64,000 nt of DNA from Thermosynechococcus sp. HN-54 (lineage in GTDB: Bacteria; Cyanobacteriota; Cyanobacteriia; Thermosynechococcales; Thermosynechococcaceae), in contig NZ_CP098039.1 in assembly GCF_023650955.1 (NCBI RefSeq), positions 992,001-1,056,000 of the forward strand. The letters are read 5' to 3'. Every line of letters begins with the position of its first letter. Within the stretch, counting starts at the first letter, position 1. Shown one piece after another: positions 39,332-48,250 of the stretch. The notes below the pieces were generated by a model. That model did no database searches and was not told where the DNA came from. It was given only the letters and a program-made list of their open reading frames with translations. A program made the translations under genes and the position numbers.

Positions 39332-40054
39332 ATGGTTTCCGATTTTCAACTGCGTAACCTTGATGTCCTGAAGCGCTTCAATCGCTCCTTTCCGGAGTTC
39401 TATGAGCAATTTGTCGGTCGGGATGTCCAACTGCAAAACCTGAAACTAGGGTTTCAAATTCACAAAACGAATCAGGCGGTGATTCAGATTGTCCCCGAGG
39501 GCGATCGCTCGGTGCTGCATTTTGCCCATCGCAATCACTCCTATCTGCTGAGCGATCTCTTTGGTGTGATGGCGGCCTACAAACTCACCATCCACAATGT
39601 CTCCCTCTATGGCCATGTGCGACCGCCGATGCTGGTGTTTGTCAAATTGGTGCTCTCGGAACAGGGCAAACCCCTGACGAAAAAGCGGAGTGAAAGTGTG
39701 CGCCGTGCCCTGCAACAGACCCTGAGTGGCGAGTTTGCGGTTGAGGAAATGCTGGCCATGGAGTTTAACCTCAATGAAGGCCTGCCGCAAATTACCACCA
39801 GCTTTTATCAAGATCAGGTCTTTCATCTGCCGGCGCTGTTGGTGGAGTCCACCAATCATCCCGCCTTGCTCTACAAGGTGATGCACGCCATTTGGCAAGA
39901 GGAACTGTTAGTAGTGAATATCAACTTTATGCTCTGGCAGGGACGGGTGCGACTGTTACTCTATCTGCTCGGCCCCAATGGCAGTGTCATTCCTGACTAT
40001 TTAGGCTCCCGTATTGCTGCCAAGATCAAGGATCATCTAACGGGAAACACTTAG
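39332..40054 (+). CDS. Conserved protein with possible ACT-like fold, function unknown
   Basis: I do not recognise a named family. The 240-residue product has alternating beta and helix segments: SVLHFAHRNHSYLLSDLFGVMAAYKLTIHNVSLYGHVRPPMLVFVKLVL resembles the strand-helix-strand order of an ACT domain, and VESTNHPALLYKVMHAIWQEELLVVNINFMLWQGRVRLLLYLLG resembles a second one near the C-terminus. Two ACT-like units would suggest ligand sensing, as in GlnD or RelA tails, but this is inference from pattern. No signal peptide or membrane segment is seen. ppx starts 13 bp downstream, so the two are probably co-transcribed. Confidence 0.6.
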   Translation: MVSDFQLRNLDVLKRFNRSFPEFYEQFVGRDVQLQNLKLGFQIHKTNQAVIQIVPEGDRSVLHFAHRNHSYLLSDLFGVMAAYKLTIHNVSLYGHVRPPMLVFVKLVLSEQGKPLTKKRSESVRRALQQTLSGEFAVEEMLAMEFNLNEGLPQITTSFYQDQVFHLPALLVESTNHPALLYKVMHAIWQEELLVVNINFMLWQGRVRLLLYLLGPNGSVIPDYLGSRIAAKIKDHLTGNT

Positions 40055-40067
40055 GGTAGGATAGGGG

Positions 40068-41753
40068 GTGTTTGTCCCCTTCATGATGCGTCCAATGGCT
40101 GCTGAACAACATCTCCACCTATGGCGACCGGTGAACCTCAGCGATCGCATTCTGGCGGCAATTGATGTCGGGACAAACTCAATTCACATGGTGGTGGTAC
40201 AAATTCAACCCAGCTTACCCAGCTTCAAAATCATTGCTGCCGAAAAGGATATGGTACGGCTGGGGGAACGCTGCCAAATTACAGGACAACTGACGGAAGA
40301 GGCAATGAAGCGGGCGATCGCCACCCTGCGCCGCTGTCGCGAATTGGCCACAGGTCTCAAGGCAGAAGAAATTATTGGCGTGGCCACCAGTGCGGTGCGC
40401 GAAGCCCCCAATGGCCGTGAGTTTCTAGAGCGCGTCAAGGCAGAGACCGGCCTGACCATTGATCTCATTTCTGGGGAAGAGGAAGCGCGGCGCATTTATC
40501 TAGGGGTACTGTCGGGGCTAGAATTCAACGGCAAGCCTCACATCATCATTGACATTGGGGGTGGTTCCACGGAGTTAATTCTCGGCGATGGCCATGAACC
40601 CCGCTACCTCAGCAGCACCAAAGTGGGGGCAGTACGCCTGACGGATTTATTTGTCAAAAGCGATCCCATTAGTGATCAGGACTACGCAGCCCTGCGCGCC
40701 TATGTGCGGGGAATGTTGGATCGCGCGGTTGAAGACCTGCGGCAGCATCTCGGTCCCCATGAAAAACCGCAACTGGTGGGTACCTCAGGCACGATTGAAA
40801 GCCTAATGATGATTCACACCTGCGATCGCCTTGGTACCTGTCCGACCTCATTGCAGGGCTATGAACTCACCCTAGAGGACTTAAAAGCCCTCGTGGCCAA
40901 ATTGCGGCGACTCAACTTTAACCAGCGCTGTCAACTCTTGGGGATGTCGGAGCGGCGGGCAGAAATTATTGTTGCTGGAGCGGTGATTCTTGCTGAAGCC
41001 ATGGAGATGCTCGGCCAAACCAGCCTCATTACCTGCGATCGCGCCCTGCGGGAAGGCATCATTGTGGACTGGATGCTCACCCATGGTCTCATTGAAGACC
41101 GTCTCCGCTATCAAAGCTCAGTGCGCCAGCGCAGTACCTACAGTTTGGCGCAAAAATTCCATGTCAATCTCGCCAGTAGCGAACGGGTGGCTGATTTTGC
41201 CCTGACGCTGTTCGATCGCACCCAAGGGATTCTCCACGAGTGGACAGAAACAGAGCGCGAACTTCTCTGGGCAGCAGCGATTCTTCACAATGCCGGTCAC
41301 TACGTCAGCCACTCTGCTCACCATAAACATTCCTACTACCTCGTGCGCCATGGCGGCCTGCTGGGCTACACGGATACGGAAATTGAGATCATTGCTAACC
41401 TCTGTCGCTACCACCGCAAGAGTCCCCCCAAGAAAAAGCATGAAAACTTCCGCCAACTGGTGGGACGCCGCGAACGCCAAATTGTCGAGCAACTGAGTGC
41501 GATTCTGCGGTTGGCCTCGGCGTTGGATCGGCGACAAATTGGAGCCGTGGATCACATTACCTGTGAGTGGCGTGCTCTACAACGGGAGTTTTGTGTACAG
41601 GTGCATCCCGCTGACCCCAGCGATCGCTGTGAGTTGGAAATTTGGAGTGTCAACTACAAAAAAGAACCCTTTGAAACCCAATTTGGCGTCAGTTTGAAGG
41701 TGGAATTGGTGCCCGCCAGTAGTACAGTTTTAGCTACAGCGGTGAATTACTGA
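40068..41753 (+). CDS. ppx: Exopolyphosphatase/guanosine pentaphosphatase (Ppx/GppA)
   Basis: The product has the actin-like ATPase fold: IDVGTNSIHMVVVQI (phosphate 1), SGEEEARRIYLGVLSG, IIDIGGGSTELILGDG (phosphate 2) and VGTSGTIESLMMI, then a C-terminal HD-like domain (AAILHNAGHYVSHSAHHKHSYYL). Ppx removes terminal phosphates from polyphosphate, and relatives hydrolyse pppGpp. GTG 40068 has AGGA seven bases upstream and gives 561 residues; ATG 40083 is an alternative without a site. It follows the ACT-like gene by 13 bp and converges with natD, 10 bp away. Confidence 0.93.
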   Translation: MFVPFMMRPMAAEQHLHLWRPVNLSDRILAAIDVGTNSIHMVVVQIQPSLPSFKIIAAEKDMVRLGERCQITGQLTEEAMKRAIATLRRCRELATGLKAEEIIGVATSAVREAPNGREFLERVKAETGLTIDLISGEEEARRIYLGVLSGLEFNGKPHIIIDIGGGSTELILGDGHEPRYLSSTKVGAVRLTDLFVKSDPISDQDYAALRAYVRGMLDRAVEDLRQHLGPHEKPQLVGTSGTIESLMMIHTCDRLGTCPTSLQGYELTLEDLKALVAKLRRLNFNQRCQLLGMSERRAEIIVAGAVILAEAMEMLGQTSLITCDRALREGIIVDWMLTHGLIEDRLRYQSSVRQRSTYSLAQKFHVNLASSERVADFALTLFDRTQGILHEWTETERELLWAAAILHNAGHYVSHSAHHKHSYYLVRHGGLLGYTDTEIEIIANLCRYHRKSPPKKKHENFRQLVGRRERQIVEQLSAILRLASALDRRQIGAVDHITCEWRALQREFCVQVHPADPSDRCELEIWSVNYKKEPFETQFGVSLKVELVPASSTVLATAVNY

Positions 41754-41763
41754 TTGAAGATCC

Positions 41764-42699
41764 TTAAACTTTTTCCACTGGAGGCTGACCCAGCAGCCCT
41801 TGGGGTCGCACCAGCAGCACCAAGAATAAAATTGCAAAGGCCGCAGCATCGCGCAACCCGGAAGCTGCCGCAGGCACCATTGCCTCCACCAGTCCCAGCA
41901 AAAAACCCGCCAACATCGTCCCCGGTAAACTGCCTAACCCCCCAAGAACAATCACTGCTAACCCCTTGAGACCAAAGATGACGCCAAACTGCGGCCCTGT
42001 AATGCCAACACTCAGGGCAACAAGGGTACCAGCAACGGCCGCTAAGGCACTGCTGACAAAAAAGGTCACTTGAATAATGCGATCGCCATCAATGCCGAGT
42101 AATGTTGCGGCTGTCGGATTTTCAGCCACTGCTTGTAAGGCTTTTCCCATGCGCGTCCCCTTTACCCAATAAGTGAGAACCATCATTAAGACCACTGCCA
42201 CTGTCAAGATCACGAACTGGCTGGTGCGCAGGGTAATGTCGCCGAAATGCAGTGTTAGCGGCAATCCCCCCAAGAGCTGATCCGGATAGGTATAGACTTC
42301 GGCACCCACCAAATACTGGATCAAGTTGGTGAGGAGAACGGCTGCCCCAAGACTCGCCACCACAGTCAAGAGGGTGTCAGTGCGCTGCTGCCGCAAGGGA
42401 CGAAAGACCAACCAATCAATGCCCACCCCCAACAAACCACAGCCAAGGGCACTCAGAACCAAAGCCGGGGCAAAGGGTAAGGCAAAGGGAAGCTGGCCGT
42501 TGGCCAAAAGGCCATTAAAGCCAAACCGCCCCCCTAAGAGGGCATAGGTGAGGTAGGCACCAATGGCAAAAACAGCGCCGTGGGCAAAGTTGATAATGCC
42601 CAAAATTGAGAACACAAGCGTGTAGCCAAGGGCAAAAATGGCATAGACACTGCCTGTGGCCAATCCATCCACAAGCACTTGCAGAGCACTGGTGGCCAC
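41764..42699 (-). CDS. natD: Branched-chain/neutral amino acid ABC transporter permease (NatD/LivH type)
   Basis: The 311-residue product is a polytopic permease with the LivH pattern: LATGSVYAIFALGYTLVFSILGIINFAHG at the start, and GIDGDRIIQVTFFVSSALAAVAGTLVAL, the conserved G-x-D coupling-helix region, near residue 200. In cyanobacteria the Nat-I neutral amino-acid system uses NatC and NatD permeases; UrtB of the urea system is a close relative, and the assignment to NatD is from similarity in memory. No partner permease, binding protein or ATPase lies in the window. gcvH follows upstream without a gap. Confidence 0.78.
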   Translation of the reverse strand: MATSALQVLVDGLATGSVYAIFALGYTLVFSILGIINFAHGAVFAIGAYLTYALLGGRFGFNGLLANGQLPFALPFAPALVLSALGCGLLGVGIDWLVFRPLRQQRTDTLLTVVASLGAAVLLTNLIQYLVGAEVYTYPDQLLGGLPLTLHFGDITLRTSQFVILTVAVVLMMVLTYWVKGTRMGKALQAVAENPTAATLLGIDGDRIIQVTFFVSSALAAVAGTLVALSVGITGPQFGVIFGLKGLAVIVLGGLGSLPGTMLAGFLLGLVEAMVPAAASGLRDAAAFAILFLVLLVRPQGLLGQPPVEKV

Positions 42700-43083
42700 C
42701 TAAGCTCCTTCCACAAGGGCACGATAATCCGCTGCTGAGAGGAGTCCTGTCGGGGGGGTACTGACTTGCACCTTGACCAACCACCCCTCCCCGTAGGGAT
42801 CGGCAGCAATTTGCTCCGGGTTGTCAATGACGGCCTGATTGACCGCAATTACGGTTCCCGCGAGGGGCGCATAGAGATCCTCAACGGCTTTGACGGATTC
42901 AATCGTACCAAAGCGCTCACCGGGTGCTAGGGTATCACCCACCGCCGGCAATTCCACAAAGACAATATCCCCCAGTTGATCCACAGCAAAGGCACTAATG
43001 CCGAGGGTGGCCGTATCGCCCTCAAGGCGCAGGTACTCATGGCTGTCGAGATATTGAAGATCATCAGGGTAGGTCAGTGTCAT
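42700..43083 (-). CDS. gcvH: Glycine cleavage system H protein
   Basis: The 127-residue product starts at ATG 43083 ([22 protein letters not shown]); an upstream extension to 43143 is unlikely. The lipoylated lysine is Lys 65 in ESVKAVEDL, within the lipoyl domain, and the end NPYGEGWL-like segment ([11 protein letters not shown]) is conserved. H protein shuttles the aminomethyl group between P, T and L proteins, which in cyanobacteria completes photorespiratory glycine use. Genes for P, T and L are absent here. The start of natD directly abuts its stop. HIP1 lies just upstream. Confidence 0.95.
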   Translation of the reverse strand: MTLTYPDDLQYLDSHEYLRLEGDTATLGISAFAVDQLGDIVFVELPAVGDTLAPGERFGTIESVKAVEDLYAPLAGTVIAVNQAVIDNPEQIAADPYGEGWLVKVQVSTPPTGLLSAADYRALVEGA

Positions 43084-43099
43084 AGCGGGTTTCCATCCA

Positions 43100-43297
43100 T
43101 CAGGGGCGATCGCTGGCACGGGCAAGGCGCACAGCAGTGACAAAAGCAGCTAAGCCAAGGGGCACACTCAGGAGCAAAATCATGGTTGTGGGTACCACTC
43201 CCAACTGAGCTTCTCCAGAACTCAGCTCAAAAATGCACCCCACTGTGGCGATCGCGGCCACACAGGCGGCTAATAGATACAGATAACTCTTGACCAC
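43100..43297 (-). CDS. Small two-helix membrane protein (DUF3188-like)
   Basis: The 65-residue product has two hydrophobic helices ([18 protein letters not shown] and [20 protein letters not shown]) joined by a short acidic loop (ELSSGEAQ). The architecture matches small cyanobacterial proteins of the DUF3188 kind, but this is not certain. It lies 16 bp upstream of gcvH on the same strand and is likely part of that transcript. Function unknown. Confidence 0.6.
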   Translation of the reverse strand: MVKSYLYLLAACVAAIATVGCIFELSSGEAQLGVVPTTMILLLSVPLGLAAFVTAVRLARASDRP

Positions 43298-43319
43298 AGA
43301 CTCTGATCCTCAGCGTTCC

Positions 43320-43898
43320 CTAAGCGGCAATGGGACGCACGGCACTGGGGGTAAAGCCATGTTCCTTGAGTTCATGGCGTAGTAGCGCTTGGTTTTCCAC
43401 GCGATCCACAAACATCACCCCCGTCAGGTGGTCAATTTCATGCTGGATGGCACGGGCAAGTAACCCACCTGCCATAATCACTTGGGGACGCCCCCACTCA
43501 TCTTTGTAGGCCACTTCCACCATCGCTGGACGGCGCACTTCTAGATAGACGCCCGGAATGCTCAAGCACCCCTCTTGGCAAACCTCAAGTTCTTCACTGA
43601 AGTCCTTAATGACGGGGTTGATCATCACCAACGGCTCTGCTTCAGGATCATCGGGATGGATGTCAATGACGAGGATTTGCTTATTGATGCCCACTTGGGG
43701 TGCTGCCAAGCCAATGCCATCGGCACTGTACATGGTTTGTAACATTTTCCGCACAATATCGCGGATGCTGTCATCAACTTTGGTGACCCGTTTGGCGGGT
43801 TGTCGCAGCACGCGATCGCCCAAATAGTGCAGTTGCAGAGGCGGAGTTTTTAACTTTTTCTTTTCAACAGCGAGGGATGCAGCCATAGGACACGCCAA
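43320..43898 (-). CDS. def: Peptide deformylase
   Basis: The 192-residue product contains the three PDF motifs in order: GIGLAAPQVG (61-70), EGCLSIPG with metal ligand Cys 111, and QHEIDHLTG with ligands His 153 and His 157 and catalytic Glu 154. It removes the formyl group from nascent N-terminal methionines. About 20 N-terminal residues before the fold are extra, as in type 1B enzymes of plastid/cyanobacterial origin. It is 22 bp upstream of the two-helix protein gene. Confidence 0.95.
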   Translation of the reverse strand: MACPMAASLAVEKKKLKTPPLQLHYLGDRVLRQPAKRVTKVDDSIRDIVRKMLQTMYSADGIGLAAPQVGINKQILVIDIHPDDPEAEPLVMINPVIKDFSEELEVCQEGCLSIPGVYLEVRRPAMVEVAYKDEWGRPQVIMAGGLLARAIQHEIDHLTGVMFVDRVENQALLRHELKEHGFTPSAVRPIAA

Positions 43899-43949
43899 GA
43901 CAACAAAACTTAATCAATTCCTAGCCTAACGAATTTTCAAAGCTCTAGG

Positions 43950-44291
43950 CTACTTTTCCGTTGAGGCACTACTGACACTCGGCAAGAGCCGTTGTTGCTC
44001 CTCAAGAGCTGCCTTGTAGCGTTCAATATCCTCTTCGAGGTGGGCAATCTGCTCATCGCGGGCTTCCATTTCCACGCGAATCGTAAAGATGCGCTGTACC
44101 TGTACCCAAACGTTAAAGACCCAAGCAAAGACCGCCCCAATACCCATAGCCACAATCAGTTCAACGCACAGCGGCGCTTGAATCACCTTCCCTTCAAAAA
44201 ACTTAATACTAACCGGATCAGTATTTTGGATACTAAAGAGAACTAAGCCCAAACCAATGACAAATATCATCAAAAAATTAAGTTGTCGCAT
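43950..44291 (-). CDS. LapA/DUF1049-type membrane protein
   Basis: The 113-residue product, started at ATG 44291 (MRQLNFLMIFVIGLGLVLF), has two membrane helices, the QNTDPVSIKFF motif of LapA between them, and a C-terminal coiled coil (EARDEQIAHLEEDIERYKAALEEQQ). LapA in E. coli helps control lipopolysaccharide synthesis with LapB; cyanobacterial members are uncharacterised. The frame extends to 44315 but no better start is seen. It lies 51 bp upstream of def. Confidence 0.8.
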   Translation of the reverse strand: MRQLNFLMIFVIGLGLVLFSIQNTDPVSIKFFEGKVIQAPLCVELIVAMGIGAVFAWVFNVWVQVQRIFTIRVEMEARDEQIAHLEEDIERYKAALEEQQRLLPSVSSASTEK

Positions 44292-44392
44292 AGGGCATCC
44301 TGTCACCAATAGCAAATCTCATCATAAAGGAGAGCTGTCGATCGGGCATCGTGCCAACGACCGACAATCTTGGGCTAATCATACCACTGTGG

Positions 44393-44758
44393 CTAATCTT
44401 CAATCACCGGGTTGCCCACTTCTACCGCTTGGACATCAATGGTGCCGGGGGGAGCCAAGCGTTGAAACCGGCGATCGCGCACCATCAGTACTTCACCACA
44501 AGCCGGGCATTGGGTTTGACTATCATTGAAACTGCTAAATTCAAAACCACAGACGGGACAGGCTGCCGTCACCAGCTTCCAGCGCCACCAGAATTGCAAC
44601 CCTACAACCAAGAGTACAGGGGTGAGCATTAAGATTAAAAACAACACTAAAAAGGATTGCACCAGCCAGCCTAGCCCCAATAGCCCCAGTAACCATGTCA
44701 CCAGTAACACACTGAACCAAAAACGTAGGGTGGGGTTTAGGGTAAATCTTAGGGACAT
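44393..44758 (-). CDS. Membrane protein with a C-terminal zinc-ribbon, function unknown
   Basis: The 121-residue product has two adjacent hydrophobic helices (about 13-57), then CPVCGFEFSSFNDSQTQCPACGEV, a CxxC-x14-CxxC zinc ribbon, and a short tail. ATG 44758 was chosen for its GGAGG site; the frame runs further upstream without a better start. Zinc-ribbon membrane proteins of this size in cyanobacteria have no assigned role. It starts 78 bp from the divergent aldose-1-epimerase-like gene. Confidence 0.65.
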   Translation of the reverse strand: MSLRFTLNPTLRFWFSVLLVTWLLGLLGLGWLVQSFLVLFLILMLTPVLLVVGLQFWWRWKLVTAACPVCGFEFSSFNDSQTQCPACGEVLMVRDRRFQRLAPPGTIDVQAVEVGNPVIED

Positions 44759-44836
44759 TGGCCTCCCTCCAAGGGCATTGCCGCTATTGTAACGCAGTTG
44801 CGGGTGTATCCTAAAAAGCAAGCGTCCAGCCCAGCA

Positions 44837-45664
44837 ATGGTTATCCCCTATACTCTCCACGCTGAACATACCCGCCTTGAAGTGGTGCCAGAGCGCGGTG
44901 GCCTGATTACTCGTTGGCAGTGGCGCGGGCATGAATTGCTGTACTTGGATCGGGAGCGCTTTGCCAATCCCCAGTTGAGTGTGCGGGGCGGCATCCCCCT
45001 GTTGTTTCCCATTTGTGGCAATCTGCCGCAGGATACGTTTCACTACAAAGGCCAAGTCTATCGGCTCAAGCAGCATGGTTTTGCACGGGATTTGCCGTGG
45101 CAGGTGCTCGATCAACAGGAGCATCGTTTGCAACTGGGATTGCAGGATACGCCAACCACGCGCCAAGTTTATCCCTTTCCTTTTCACTTGAGGTTGACCT
45201 ACACCCTTGCGGCTGATTCCCTAGCGATCGCCCTTGAAGTGGCTAACCCCGGTGACACGCCCCTACCCTTTAGCTTTGGTTTGCATCCCTACTTTGCCGT
45301 TGCGGACAAGCAGCAATTGCAGTTTGACCTGCCAATCCATGCCATGGTGGATCAAAAAACGCAGCAACCCCTCACCTTTAGCGGCACCTTTGACTGGAGC
45401 GCTGCCGAGTTGGATTTGGCCTGTCGTCCCCTCACGGGTCAAGTGGCTCGCGTCTGTGACCTGCAACAACAGTACTGCCTGACGCTCCGCTACGACACCG
45501 CGTTTACAACCCTCGTTTTTTGGACTGTTCAGGGCAAACCCTACTACTGTCTAGAGCCTTGGACCGCCCCCCGCAATGCCTTGAATACAGGGGTTGACCT
45601 TCTCCAAGTGCCGCCGCAGAAACACATGACCCTTGGCGTCGAGATTGCCGTTGCCCCCCTTTAG
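44837..45664 (+). CDS. Aldose 1-epimerase-like (hexose-6-phosphate mutarotase-like) protein
   Basis: The 275-residue product, ATG 44837, is a galactose-mutarotase-fold beta protein: VVPERGGLITRWQWRGHELLYLD, GIPLLFPICGNL, HGFARDLPW with the conserved catalytic His, and YCLEPWTAPRNALNTG with the conserved Glu. The FARDLPW and EPWTAP motifs match YeaD-type hexose-6-phosphate epimerases, which interconvert anomers. trpE starts 34 bp after its stop. Exact substrate unproven. Confidence 0.82.
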   Translation: MVIPYTLHAEHTRLEVVPERGGLITRWQWRGHELLYLDRERFANPQLSVRGGIPLLFPICGNLPQDTFHYKGQVYRLKQHGFARDLPWQVLDQQEHRLQLGLQDTPTTRQVYPFPFHLRLTYTLAADSLAIALEVANPGDTPLPFSFGLHPYFAVADKQQLQFDLPIHAMVDQKTQQPLTFSGTFDWSAAELDLACRPLTGQVARVCDLQQQYCLTLRYDTAFTTLVFWTVQGKPYYCLEPWTAPRNALNTGVDLLQVPPQKHMTLGVEIAVAPL

Positions 45665-45698
45665 GGAGAAAATCAAAAAAGTTTTCCCACACGCGACC

Positions 45699-47219
45699 AT
45701 GTACCCCGATTTTCAAACCTTTTGTCAACTGGCTGAGCAGGGTAACTTCATCCCCATCTATCAGGAGTGGGTGGCGGATATGGATACGCCGGTGTCGGCT
45801 TGGTATCGGGTCTGTCGCGATCGCCCCTACAACTTTTTGCTAGAGTCCGTCGAGGGGGGTGAACAACTGGCTCGCTATAGCCTCCTCAGTTGTGATCCGC
45901 TGTGGATCCTCGAAACCCGCGGTAACCAAACCACCCAAACCCATCGCGATGGCTCAGTCACCACGTTTACGGGCAATCCCTTCAGGATTTTGGCCAATTG
46001 CCTTGCCCCTTATCAGCCGGTCAAACTACCACAACTGCCGGGGGGCATTGGCGGTCTTTTTGGTTTTTGGGGCTATGAGCTGATTCAGTGGATTGAGCCA
46101 CGGGTTCCCATTCATCCTGCCACCGAAAAGGATTTGCCTGATGGCGTGTGGATGCAGGTGGATCAAATCCTGATTTTTGATCAGGTGAAGCGAAAAATTT
46201 GGGCAGTGGTCTATGCCGATACGCGCGACACGGACTTAAAAACGGCCTACACCCACGCCAGCGATCGCCTAGAGCGGCTTTTGAGTAAACTGCAAACTCC
46301 AATTCCCGCCGAAGCGACCCAGCTTCACTGGCAACCCAGTCGCCAGACCCCCAGTTACACCAGCAACACCACCCCAGAAACCTTCCGTGCCCATGTGGAG
46401 CGTGCCAAGAACTACATCCGCGCCGGCGATATTTTCCAAGTGGTTCTCTCCCAACGCCTCAGTGCCACCTACAGCGGCGATCCCTTTGCCCTCTATCGCT
46501 CCCTGCGCCTGATTAATCCTTCCCCCTACATGGCTTACTTTCAATTTGGCACGTGGCAGATCATTGGCTCTAGCCCAGAAGTCATGGTCAAAGCGGAGCA
46601 CCACCCTGAAAAAAGTGGCTCTCTCCTTGCCACCGTCCGTCCCATTGCCGGCACCCGCAAGCGGGGGCATACCTACACTGAAGATCAGCAGCTCGCCGCA
46701 GAACTCCTTGCCGATACCAAAGAAGTGGCCGAACACGTCATGCTCGTTGATTTGGGGCGCAATGATTTGGGGCGCGTGTGTCGTCGGGGGAGTGTCACTG
46801 TCGAGGAGTTTATGGTGATTGAACGCTACTCCCACGTCATGCATATTGTGAGTAATGTTGTCGGCGAATTGTTACCCAACAAAACGGCATGGGACTTGCT
46901 CCAAGCTTGTTTTCCGGCTGGAACCGTCAGTGGTGCCCCCAAAATTCGCGCCATGGAAATTATCTATGAATTGGAAGGCTGCCGCCGTGGCCCCTACTCT
47001 GGTGCCTATGGTTACTATGACTTCGAGGGTCAGCTCAACACAGCCATTGCCATTCGCACGATGGTGGTGCAACCGCTCACTGGCCATCAACATCTCATTC
47101 ACGTTCAAGCCGGTGCTGGTATTGTTGCTGATTCCGATCCCCAACGGGAATACGAAGAAACCTTGAACAAAGCCCGCGGTTTATTGGAGGCAATCTCTGC
47201 ACTGGCTGGCAAACCTTAA
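45699..47219 (+). CDS. trpE: Anthranilate synthase component I
   Basis: The 506-residue product, ATG 45699, has the Trp-feedback motif NFLLESVEGGEQLARYSLLS near the N-terminus, HVERAKNYIRAGDIFQVVLSQR, the chorismate-binding core GSSPEVMVK, RPIAGTRKRGHTYTEDQ, and AGTVSGAPKIRAMEII. It converts chorismate to anthranilate using ammonia from the TrpG subunit, absent here. The intact LLES segment predicts tryptophan inhibition. An isolated trpE is usual in cyanobacteria, which do not keep a trp operon. Confidence 0.93.
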   Translation: MYPDFQTFCQLAEQGNFIPIYQEWVADMDTPVSAWYRVCRDRPYNFLLESVEGGEQLARYSLLSCDPLWILETRGNQTTQTHRDGSVTTFTGNPFRILANCLAPYQPVKLPQLPGGIGGLFGFWGYELIQWIEPRVPIHPATEKDLPDGVWMQVDQILIFDQVKRKIWAVVYADTRDTDLKTAYTHASDRLERLLSKLQTPIPAEATQLHWQPSRQTPSYTSNTTPETFRAHVERAKNYIRAGDIFQVVLSQRLSATYSGDPFALYRSLRLINPSPYMAYFQFGTWQIIGSSPEVMVKAEHHPEKSGSLLATVRPIAGTRKRGHTYTEDQQLAAELLADTKEVAEHVMLVDLGRNDLGRVCRRGSVTVEEFMVIERYSHVMHIVSNVVGELLPNKTAWDLLQACFPAGTVSGAPKIRAMEIIYELEGCRRGPYSGAYGYYDFEGQLNTAIAIRTMVVQPLTGHQHLIHVQAGAGIVADSDPQREYEETLNKARGLLEAISALAGKP

Positions 47220-47385
47220 CCAAATATTGACGCAGCGATCATCGAGTCTTTACGTTTGCCCTCTAGCCTAGTAGGCAGTTTTGGCTAACGTTGCCCAGAA
47301 CACAGAAACTGGGGATGTTGACAGAACAACCAATTTCTTGGGGATGCGCCTCAGTATTGGTTTCTTTGCTTGAGGTTCTGCTGCC

Positions 47386-48003
47386 ATGGCAAATATCTCC
47401 ACTGCTGCAATCACTCCCCCCGTGGAGAGCGGCTGGCGTTCTCCCTCTCGGCTCCACACCTTTAGTCTTGGCGATAATATCTGGATGGAGCCGGAACGGA
47501 TTTGGCTGGTGAGTCGCGGCGTTGTGCTGTTAAATCTTCTGCATCCGGATGGCGAAGAAGTGGTTGTCGGCCTAGCTACCCCTGGCACTGCGTTTGGCAT
47601 TCCCTTGACCAGTTTGGCGGCCTATCAAGCCAAGGCACTCTCCAAGGTAGAGCTAATGCTCTTTACGCTGGTGGAGGTGGAATCCTCCCCCAACCTCACG
47701 CAGAGTCTGGTGCGGGGTCTTGCGCGGCGCCTGCGGCAAGCAGAAGGTCTCCTAGGGATTACGAGTCATCGCCGCATCGAGGAGCGATTGCGTCACTTAC
47801 TCCTGCTGTTGAAGCAGGAAATTGGTCAACCCCATCCCCTCGGCACTCGCTACAGTGTTCGCCTCACCCATCAGCAACTGGCAACGGCGATTGGGACGAG
47901 TCGGGTAACGATGACTCGCCTCCTAGGCAAGCTACGTGACGAACATTGGCTCACCTACGATCGCGATCGCCACATCATTCTCACTCATACCGCTCAGATT
48001 TAG
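47386..48003 (+). CDS. NtcA-like transcriptional regulator of the Crp/Fnr family
   Basis: The 205-residue product has a divergent N-terminal sensor beta domain (SGWRSPSRLHTFSLGDNIW to FGIPLTSLAAY), a dimerisation helix (SLVRGLARRLRQAEGLLG), and a C-terminal winged helix-turn-helix LTHQQLATAIGTSRVTMTRLLGKLRDEHWL. The recognition helix SRVTMTRLLGKLR is almost that of NtcA (STRVTVTRLLGDLR), so it may bind GTA-N8-TAC sites. It is shorter than NtcA at the N-terminus and lacks NtcA's typical first residues, so it is a paralogue. gifB follows, with a near-consensus NtcA site in between. Confidence 0.85.
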   Translation: MANISTAAITPPVESGWRSPSRLHTFSLGDNIWMEPERIWLVSRGVVLLNLLHPDGEEVVVGLATPGTAFGIPLTSLAAYQAKALSKVELMLFTLVEVESSPNLTQSLVRGLARRLRQAEGLLGITSHRRIEERLRHLLLLLKQEIGQPHPLGTRYSVRLTHQQLATAIGTSRVTMTRLLGKLRDEHWLTYDRDRHIILTHTAQI

Positions 48004-48065
48004 GTGATTTGGGTTAGTTCTCCCCTGATCAGGGCACCTTTGGCACAAAAGAGAGGGTTTTTAGT

Positions 48066-48118
48066 GTAAATTTTTGTAAACACTTGCGTTCATAGTGGCA
48101 AAACTGTTAAATTAGATA
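48066..48118 (+). promoter_or_regulatory. gifB promoter region with a near-consensus NtcA site
   Basis: GTA (48066-48068), eight bases, then TAA (48077-48079) is one base from the NtcA consensus GTA-N8-TAC. Downstream lie TTGCGT (48084-48089) and TTAAAT (48107-48112), 17 bp apart, or TAGATA (48113-48118) as an alternative -10. NtcA represses gif genes in studied cyanobacteria; the site's function here is inferred. Confidence 0.5.
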
Positions 48119-48124
48119 CAGAAA

Positions 48125-48212
48125 TAAATCGTTCATCTTCGCTAAACAGCACCTGAAAATTTGGGTGAGTAGCGAAGACGGAAGTAGGGCACTTGTCCCG
48201 AAGGAACGCGCC
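48125..48212 (+). promoter_or_regulatory. Glutamine riboswitch (glnA RNA motif) in the gifB leader
   Basis: The closing helix is CGTTC (48130-48134) with GAACG (48204-48208). Inside are a long arm CTTCGCT (48137-48143) with AGCGAAG (48171-48177), capped by CACC/GGTG, and a short arm GGG (48187-48189) with CCC (48197-48199). The invariant joining segments ACGGAAGTAGG and CCGAAGGAACGCG match the glnA RNA motif. Glutamine binding is reported to raise GifB synthesis, closing a feedback loop on glutamine synthetase. The site to the ATG is about 40 bp. Confidence 0.93.
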
Positions 48213-48250
48213 TCAGTTGACAAAAACCACCTAGTAGAGAATTTGGGGCG

